Notes under the pieces: generated by a model
Told to the model about the DNA's origin: nothing
What the model saw: the letters and a program-made list of their open reading frames with translations, nothing else
Databases searched by the model: none
Shown: positions 56,515 to 64,000 of the stretch, piece after piece
Numbering within the stretch: position 1 is the first letter of the stretch
Layout: the number at the start of each line of letters is the position of its first letter
Position numbers and translations under genes: made by a program
Assembly (NCBI GenBank): GCA_022747635.1
Contig: JAKTNV010000003.1
Coordinates: 16,523,086 to 16,587,085, forward strand
Direction: 5' to 3'
Length of the DNA: 64,000 bases
DNA from: Hetaerina americana
Lineage: Eukaryota; Arthropoda; Insecta; Odonata; Calopterygidae

Positions 56515-57368
56515 TGTATGATGTATGTGGAGGAAATGGTTAAAAAGTCATGGGAAGAGCTGGAGGTAGGAATAAAAATTGGTGGGATATACATCAGTTT
56601 TGTGGATGATCAAACTTTAGTTCGCCAGTCAGCCACGGGGTCGCAAAGATTGCTGAGCGTATTGGAAAGTCAGTACATTGCGTACACAATTAGAATAAAT
56701 GTAAAAAAAGCTATGCGCTTTTAGAGAAACAGAAAAGCTAAGTTACATATTAAAATAGGAATTCATAAACCATATAGAGACGGTGCAACAGTTTATATCG
56801 TAAGTATATTGGACTGAAATGGTCAAAGTAGTATTGACATGAGGAGAAGAGTTGCATTAGGTGAAGAAGCTTGCACAAGGAGGAGGAAATTGATAACGGG
56901 GACATTGAGTAAAAATGTTCATACAAGGCTCGTCAAAACTTCGAAATGGAGCGTGGTTTTCTACGGCGTGGAAACATGGTAATTGAAGGAATAAGTTAGG
57001 CGTAGATAGGAGTTTTTTTAATGTCGGTGTGGAAAGGAATGGAAAAGTAGAGCAATGGCAGAAAGGAAAACAAACGAGGAAGGGTTAGGTATTTTTTCAA
57101 TGACTTTATTGGGGCGAGTTTGAGACTCTATAGCCACTTCTTCCACTTGACCTCTTGGTGTGGCGGGAGAATAGAGTGGATGTTTGGGAGAAATCCAAAG
57201 GAGGCAGGAAAGATGGATGCAGAGCATTCTCATTGGCAATTGGATATTGAAGAATGTGATAGAGGGGAGAATGTTAGGCAAACGAGGAGAGGGTAGGAAT
57301 AGAATAGGGATGCTGAACGGAATAAATGGAGGGCGGAAGTAGGAGGAACTGAAGAGAGGCTTACTATA
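56515..57368 (+). pseudogene. RTE reverse transcriptase C-terminal half, broken
   Basis: Visible blocks: MMYVEEMVKKSWEELEVGIK, SFVDDQTLVRQSATGSQRLL (FVDD box in place of FADD), TIRINVKKAMRF, then in scattered frames QSSIDMRRRVALGEEACTRR, KTSKWSVVFYGVETW, KGMEK, and after the insert GRMLGKRGEGRNRIGMLNGI. Multiple stops and frameshifts. Confidence 0.82.
57092..57166 (-). mobile_element. Short retro-insertion inside the RTE copy
   Basis: Between TTAGGTAT and TTGGTGTGG, where relatives read CTTGGTATGGTGGG without interruption, lies a foreign stretch. On the minus strand it ends CCCCAATAAAGTCATTGAAA followed by A residues, that is, a polyadenylation-type AATAAA near a 3' end. The imperfect flanking duplication (TTAGGTAT/CTTGGTGT) is consistent with retrotransposition of a truncated transcript end. 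The source element is unknown. Confidence 0.55.
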
Positions 57369-57475
57369 GTGTTGGATGTTGGGTTGTTTTGTTAGGAGAT
57401 GCAAAGTAATGTGTGGCTGTGTAGTCCGTCCTCAAAAAACATACCTTAAACGGTAGAATACCAAGTAGTAATAAA

Positions 57476-60400
57476 TAAACCTTGAACACTTTCTAAATAG
57501 CCCCATTCGACTTCTTTTACTTTAAATACAGTATTTCTTAAAATCTTATAAAATATTTTCATTCATAGCCACGTTTCCAAAACTTGTATTCTCATTTCTA
57601 TTACACAAAATCAGATAAGTTAGTCATATAAATTAGTTTGGAAAGACCGTACTTTAATTCGTAGGCTGAACTTCACATTTATGTCTTTTCTATTAATTAT
57701 AAAAATACGTATCGTTACCAGTGATCAAATTGAGGATAGTGAGTGTGTGAACTTCGAAACCATATTCGTCAAAGCCATTCTCTGGAATTTCCGGGAATAG
57801 TTCCTTGCTGCTGACCCGTTTCAATAATTATCTTATAAATAGTGAAATGATTTACAGTATCATTTCATTAAATGCGAAACTTTTTAATTAGTTCCCTTTC
57901 AAATATTTGCGGGAATGGGCATCTCAAACCACGGCCTTACTACCGCACTTTTGTTAAATCGACCCTCCCCCTGTTTTGAATTAATGTGCGAGTCGGTCTC
58001 CCACGGCTTACGGGAGCCATCCTACACTTCCGGCAGTTATGCTAGCTAAACACCCATTTCACAGCTTCCAGGTCTGTACCAAATGACATTTGCATGCACT
58101 TGTCTCTCATATCTGATCAAATCTGAAGGAAGAGCAAAGAGGCAAATAATGGAGCATAAGTGGTTCGGCTGTGTTTTCCTACAAGACCACCTCTCCTCAC
58201 CACATTCATTAATTTCATTCATTGCCATTATGTCCCCTTAGGCAAAAAATTGGTAATTCAGGTGCAAAAAAATAGTTCCGAGGAGGTGGGCTACCCAAGA
58301 AAAAGAAAAAAGAATATTTTTCGGTCCGATGGCCAAAGGAAGTCAATGCCATTCTTTTGAATCCACTGTTTTGCGGTCTTTTGATAAGTCTCAAGGAATA
58401 GGATTTTTTTAGCTTGAACTTACTTAGCTAAAGTCATCATTGATCACGTAAGTTATAATATGTTACATGCCACTAATCAGATTTTATCGCTAGCCTTTAA
58501 AGTTACCTCTCACCCGATGCGCCAGGGATTTGAAAAAACGGAACGCCCCTCGCATTCCCTCAATAATGCTGAATGATACCATCTACCATGCTAGATCTGA
58601 CCATTACCGGTAACTCCAAAGATTAAGTCATGACAGGCACGTCCATCGCCATCATGTTAACTTCAAGCTGTCACTGGCTCCTTCATTCTCTCATGAATTC
58701 ATATATGTTCACACCGTAAAGTGTTAATGGCTTACATCGTCAAAAGATTCTTATTAGATTAATTTTACACCTGAAAAACAAACTTCAGGTAAGGGATTTC
58801 AGTTTTGGCCCCGAAGTTGTTACCAAACAATTAAAAATAGTTTAAGAATAAATAATAATCAATTGTTTTCGTTTAAAATCCGTACATAGGTTTAAATTAA
58901 TTATAATTGAAAACATTGCTTAGCGCATATGTCACATATCATTTGCAATACCTTCCATTAAAAATAATTACAAGATATAACAATAATCCTTACTGGAAAT
59001 ACTGAAATGCTAATAATACTGAATAAAAACTCACGATACGAATGGTGACATCTAATATCTTTCATGAATGGCTTAAAACTTATCGTGCGACTTCTATAAT
59101 GAGTGATATAAATAACAGGACTTGGCCTGATAACAATCAAACTCGATTTCTATAGAAAAGTTATGAAGTTAAAATGTAATCCCCATTGATGGAGGCTGGA
59201 AATGGGATCTCGGGAGGGAAAGAACGAGAGAATTTCGGCCAATTTTCCATTAGCGAGATGAACATTTTCGAAAAGTTCCAAGTGTTTCTCCAATTGTCTA
59301 TCATATTTCCGAATGCTGTGAAGGTTGGGGAAAGGAAGGGCGAGGGTGAAGCGGAGGCTTGAAAAGCGAAAGCAAAGCAAACAGGGAAGGAGATGTGTAG
59401 TATTCTGGACGGTCGAAAAGGATTTAAAAAAAAGCACATGACTGTGAAAGTTTCATTCCCGCGGGGATACCTTTCTGCAAATTTCATCGGTGGTAAAATC
59501 CTCTCCAAGGGGTTTTAAAACCGGGCTAATTTCTCCTCAGGGCTCATTTTAAAAATGCATACAGGTCCTTCTCACTACTTACCTCCTGTATTAATCTCTT
59601 ACTCAAGCATTCTGGACTACCTGAGCCACCTTCATTTTGGCCCTTCCTCCTCTTGCAACTCTCTTTCCCCATTAGTTGTTCATCCCTCGAGGAGATTCGG
59701 TAGATGAAATACCGCGAGAAATAATTCCATCTCTCAGAAATTGACCTAATAAACAATGTAGGGGTTTCTTGCTGCGCTAACTCGTCAATATGGCCATTAA
59801 ATCTTCCTTAGTTGACCCTTCTAGTTGTCACAGCTTTTCTTTGTTTTTATTTCTTTCAGAAAATATGCACTTTCGCACTTTCAATTTTTTACGATTCATT
59901 ACTACTTTTAAATATTTTACGGTCATTAGAAAGCAATCACAAGCAATGCCGTAAACGCTTCTCAAGATACTTTGATGTATTTTGATTGGTTATTCATCCG
60001 ACTCTTCTCTTTACTCGATTCTCTCAGGTACATGTGGTATGCACTTCCCATTTCTTTTAAGCCAATTTTTAGTTTTCCACTTTTCACACAAAATCTATTC
60101 GTCTCCCTTCATCATTTTGAGCCAAGTAATTCATGTTTCGAGTACAAGATAATATGTGTCCATGGATGTATTCGCTGCCTAAGATGTATTGACTTTATAA
60201 TTAGAATACAATAAGGTAAATTCTTTATAAAGTGTAATTGAAATTTTAGGTTAAATTTGTTTATGCAAGGAATCAGATTTATTTAAATTATTTCAGGAAT
60301 ACGCAATTGTGTTAAGGATCTTAACTCAGGGTTAAGAACGGCCGGCAGTAGAGTATAAGGTCGTAATGGACTTGAAATAGAATGGCAAAGAAAACCCGTT

Positions 60401-62814
60401 GAAACAGAGGTAAGTTACCCAAAACCTAGTGTTCCATTAACGTAACGACCCGACTTTTCCTGAAGAAGCATTTCCGATCACATACTAGGGAACGGAGGAC
60501 CTCAAATGCCCTTACTTTTCCACCTAACTTTTCCGAAGGCGCCGAGAGAGATGACAGAGGGCCGAGAAAGATAAAGGGGAAATGAAGGCCGTCCCTTAGG
60601 AGAGGAAGCGGCTAAAGTTTGGCTTGGGAGAAGCATGACTCATTCATTCACAGGAAAAGATAAAAACGCCGGAAACTTAGGAGTGGCAAGAAGAGAAATG
60701 ACGCAAGCACGGAGGAGGCATGGGAGAGGAGGAGAAAATCTCGATGGTGAGTATTTATGTGGTTTATGGGGAGTCTAAAAATGATTAATTTCCTTTGCCT
60801 AAGACTACTTTAGATCCGAATCGGGGAAAGATCAGTGTCGATCGTATCGAGGAGGATCAGGGTGTGAAAAATGGTCTCGATTGGAGGAAGGAGCCGATTT
60901 GTATAGGGAGTTGGCGCCTGGTATTGGGACTTAATTAAGTGCGAGTGAGGGCGATAATACCGTGACCTCACGTCTTAGAAATCGGGTTTATCAGTATGGA
61001 GGGAAGAATCGATGTTATAATGACTGGACTACGAGACTGGTGTGGAAACTGGGCGGGAATCTCTCTCGCTTAGCGAGGATGGGTGACGAGGAAAGAAATG
61101 AGAAGTTCTTGCGGGTGAAGCTTAAAGCTACCCCACACGCGGCAGGAATTCGATCGCTTTTCCGCCGTTATGCGATGAAATGCCTGTTGTAGAATCTCCA
61201 GGGGAACATTGACGGTACTTGGAAAGTTTGATATGCGAACAGAGGATCTGCCTTCAAAAACACCGTTTCCACAGCCAGAGTTTTTCCTGGTGAACGTTTC
61301 ACGAAGGAACTGACAAGTTTGAGGAAAATTTTTAATAAAAGGCTAAACGCAAAATTACTGAGAAACTCACACTGTGAGTTATCGTCTTGTATCTGCTATT
61401 TTTTTTCTTTTGAAAGAGTGCGTTTCAGTTAGAAGTTCTGAGATGATTCGATTAAACTTGATTTTGTGAGGTCCTACAGAATATTTTTCCTATTTGGTAA
61501 CAACTGTAAAACTTAACATCGTAGATGGCCAACCATCGGAAAGTTTTTAAACGCTCATATTAATATTCATCATTACCATTTTGTACCTGCGTATTCTATA
61601 TCGTCCGGAGGAACTTGCCGAATATCAATTCTCAATGATGAAAGGCACTGGTCTTTTCATGCATTTGATACGCATGGAGAGAGGCAGAATGACCGTAAAA
61701 GAATTCGGACAGGAGATGGCACGTGTTATTTTAAGGCGAAAATTTTATTTTTGTCGAGTTATCCCAAAAACTTGGAAACACACTATTTCACAAGTAAAAG
61801 CAGAAAAACCTGTTATATTACACACACACACACAAATAAATTGGGTCCTTTAAATACTAAGTATTTTATTGATACCAGCGTAATAACGTTCATAAAACAC
61901 TCCAATTTATTACTGATTTTAAATTAATCGAATATTTACGAATTTCACGAGTTACGAATGTATTTCAAGCATCAATAAGTCCCAAATTAGGCACCGGGAG
62001 TTTCACGGCAAAGATTTTTACATGAAATATTGGAAACAGAAATGCATTTGAAGATTATTCATAGCCAAATTGAATTATGCAGCCTGAGTATAGTTTCGGA
62101 TTCTACGATAGACTAGTATAATCTCGAGTTCTGGCAATTTGACGACTTTCTTTAATAGGTAAGCCTTATTGTAAACAAATTAGTGGAGTTAATTAAATTT
62201 CGCAGCACTTCAAAGACCATAACGTTACGAATTCCCAAAAACCAATACCAGAATCGTACGCATTCATCTTAAAGATCAAAATAAGAAACTGAAATTGATG
62301 AAATTTCGCAAAATGACATAATAATACTGACCCTGCCTCAGCAATAGGACTAAGTAATTGTGGCATGTATAATACTCGGCTTATCACTTCAAAAAGAACT
62401 AACGCATTAACTTCAACACCAGTCCCCATTCCTATTTAAAACACCAGATCTAACAATTAACTCAAATAAACTTTACTTTCAGATATTACGAAGACATTCA
62501 TTCCATGGTCTTTCAGCTGAGCATATGTCAAACAAAACTTAAATTCAGTTGCCATACGTTACGCCGCATGGAGTAAGTTGTATCGGACGGACATACGTAC
62601 GTATATGGCGAAGACTTTGATAGTTACTGTAGTATTTAATCGAAAAAAACGTTAACTCAGTATGTGTTTACTTTATTTCAAGACAATAATTGCAGTGAGG
62701 AATGGTAAATAATTCGGATTATTAGCTATGCAAAAAATCTAAGTAAGGAAATGAAACACTTTCACTATCTAGGAGGTATGGAAATAAGCAACATTTAGAT
62801 GTAAAAACCCAAGC
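57476..62814. other. Long unique interval
   Basis: Over 5 kb with no recognisable element or gene. Moderately GC-rich, purine-biased patches occur at 59160-59740 and 60400-61200; their frames (for example 60962-61192 plus, 59161-59508 minus) have no family motif. A short (CA)n tract lies at 61800-61815. Several smaller frames (61581-61853, 62193-62429) are unrecognised. Confidence 0.45.
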
Positions 62815-63255
62815 TGCAAAGGCGTCTGACCCCGGTGGGATGGCCATTCCAGAGATGGTGTCACGTTAAAAACACAACAGAGGAAGAGCGCAGGGAAACC
62901 ACCTCAATTATTTTCCCAAGAAAATACAATGGAGCAAGTTAAGAAATGAGCCGTGAAAACTAAGGAAACTGGCCGTCAGGGCCCAGTGTCGTGCCCAGCA
63001 ATGAAGGACGCGATGCCTATGCGATCGTCATCACACGACATTCTAAAACAAACCGAGCGGATGACAGCAGAAAAAAGGCATAGAAGAGAAGTACCACGCT
63101 TAGAATAGAGCGTTGGAGTGGAAGAACAATGTTGAGGACGAAAATTAGAGAATATAAAGTGGAGGATGGAGAGAATAAATATAGACAATTTGTGCCGGCT
63201 AGAGGTGAGATGGAAAGATAGCGAGGATTATTGGAGCGACATCTACAGAATACAG
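62815..63255 (+). mobile_element. RTE-like LINE, 5' leader and start of the endonuclease
   Basis: The sequence GGCGTCTGACCCCGGTGGGA, ACGTTAAAAACACAACAGAGG and GGGAAACCACCTCAATTATT, followed by GTGTCGTGCCCAGCAATGAA, matches the 5' leader of the copy at 46173-49320 (its reverse strand at 49110-48900). Then come the decayed endonuclease start (SGRTMLRTKIREYKVEDGEN for canonical NVRTMLR.GKLE..K.EMEREN) and EVRWKDSEDYWSDIYRI in broken frames. The copy stops at about 63255. A 5' fragment without its 3' part is unusual for a LINE. Confidence 0.75.
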
Positions 63256-63311
63256 GTAATCTTGTAATATACTTGAAAATCAGAGCGATATAGTTAACGT
63301 GGGATATTCAA

Positions 63312-64000
63312 AGTTTATTTTTATTAAGTAATCTACCGGTTAAGGTAGGTTTTGGATGGACACAACTACCAAATTAATATTTTGTGACTCCTAACAAAAC
63401 ACAATCCAGCAACCTAGTCTACATCAGGTCCCTCTTCATCTCTGAGTGCTTCCTTCCTCCCTTCATCCCGTCAAACATCCCTATCCTGTTCCTTCCCTTT
63501 CCTTGTTTGCCCAGCATTCTCCCCTCTATCACAGTCTTCAACATCCCACTACCGATCAATACGCCCTTCATCAATTTTTCCTGCCTCCATAGAGTTTCTC
63601 CCAACTAATCCCTCTCTTCGCCCACCATACCAAGAACTTCCTCATTTGTTTTCTTCTCTGTCCATTTCACCTTCTCCATCCTACTCCACACCCACATTTC
63701 AAACGCCTCCAGTCTACGTCTATCCTCCTGCTTCAATGACCACGTTTCCGCGCCGTACAGAGCTACGCTCCATATCAAAGTTTTTACGAGTCTTTTATTA
63801 ACATCCTTACTCAACTTCCCCGTCATTAACTCCCTCCTCTTTGTGAAAGCCTCTTTGCCTAGCGCAATTCTTCTCCTTACTTCGCTACTACTTTGACCGT
63901 GTTGGTCCAAAGCACTTCCGAGATACGTTAACTGTTCTACCTGCTCTAGTTTTTGCCCTCCTATTTTAATGTTTAGCTTAGCCTTTTTCTAGTTTTTTTC
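63312..64000 (-). mobile_element. RTE-like LINE, 3' part, continues beyond the window
   Basis: The 3' end at 63312 has TTATTTTTATTAAG, then TAATCTACCGGTTAAGGTAG, the best-preserved form of the family signature. The 3' UTR and RT C-terminal region follow on the minus strand up to the window edge. Confidence 0.9.
63419..64000 (-). pseudogene. RTE reverse transcriptase C-terminal region, one stop
   Basis: Reading from the right edge: EQLTYLGSALDQHGQSSSEV, RRRIALGKEAFTKRRELMTG, KRLVKTLIWSVALYGAETWS, RRRLEAFEMWVWSRMEKVKW, TNEEVLGMVGEERD, then a single TAG (63605-63607, where relatives have TTG), then LGETLWRQEKLMKGVLIGSG and GKQGKGRNRIGMFDGMKGG to the natural stop near 63419. It is the best-preserved RTE coding stretch in the window; the FADD box lies outside. 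Confidence 0.88.

Larger units (their letters stand above)
56480..57475 (+). mobile_element. RTE-like LINE, 5'-truncated copy with a nested insert
   Basis: It begins within the RT (YVEEMVKKSWEELEVG) and ends with the 3' signature ACATACCTTAAACGGTAGAA, then AGTAGTAATAAATAA at 57458-57475. Plus strand. It is older than the copies at 13334 and 63312, judging by numerous stops. An insertion of roughly 70-80 bp interrupts it at about 57092. Confidence 0.85.

Overview
The window reads as eukaryotic, most probably arthropod (likely insect), intergenic or intronic DNA. It is A+T-rich with scattered GC-rich patches. It has no operons, ribosome-binding sites or long intact reading frames. Everything that can be identified belongs to mobile elements typical of arthropod genomes: mariner transposons, RTE-like and CR1/L2-like non-LTR retrotransposons, tRNA-derived SINEs and dinucleotide microsatellites. 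The species cannot be named, and I found no host gene, tRNA gene or rRNA gene that I can defend.

Layout. 1-3700: unique A+T-rich DNA with a purine-rich GC patch (380-1080). 3705-4643: decayed mariner on the minus strand. 4644-10128: unique DNA with two hairpins, a GC-rich patch (7310-8240) and a duplicated ~50-bp motif. 10129-10855: short non-autonomous mariner derivative; its sister copy is at 34165-34720. 11181-11462: SINE. 12681-16385: a cluster made of a TG/TA microsatellite, an RTE 3'-end stub, an internally deleted RTE copy (minus) head-to-head with an RTE 3' fragment (plus), then a SINE. 21147-23790: a second RTE family (plus) split by a CR1/L2-like LINE (minus). 24845-24920: TA microsatellite. 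26300-32136: a nest in which an RTE copy (minus) abuts a 5S-rRNA-like segment, is split by a ~3.4-kb CR1/L2-like LINE, and is interrupted again by an internally deleted mariner with perfect terminal repeats. 35196-35290: LINE 3'-UTR fragment. 37474-39588: three SINE fragments. 43895-44128 and 46173-49320: RTE copies, the latter the most complete. 50700-56070: three foldback structures. 56480-57475: RTE copy carrying a small nested insertion. 62815-64000: RTE 5' fragment (plus) facing an RTE 3' portion (minus) that runs off the window.

How they relate. Each element family is represented by copies at different stages of decay. All autonomous coding regions are broken by stops, frameshifts or deletions, so any movement of the mariner derivatives, SINEs or truncated LINEs would depend on enzymes encoded elsewhere. 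Insertion order can be read from the nests: RTE copies came first, CR1/L2-like LINEs landed in them, and the mariner with perfect terminal repeats also postdates the RTE copy it interrupts. I found no convincing new gene system. The most informative signals are the nested insertions, the pair of sister mariner derivatives with different internal deletions, several unexplained foldbacks, and a 5S-like segment that may be part of a 5S-derived SINE.
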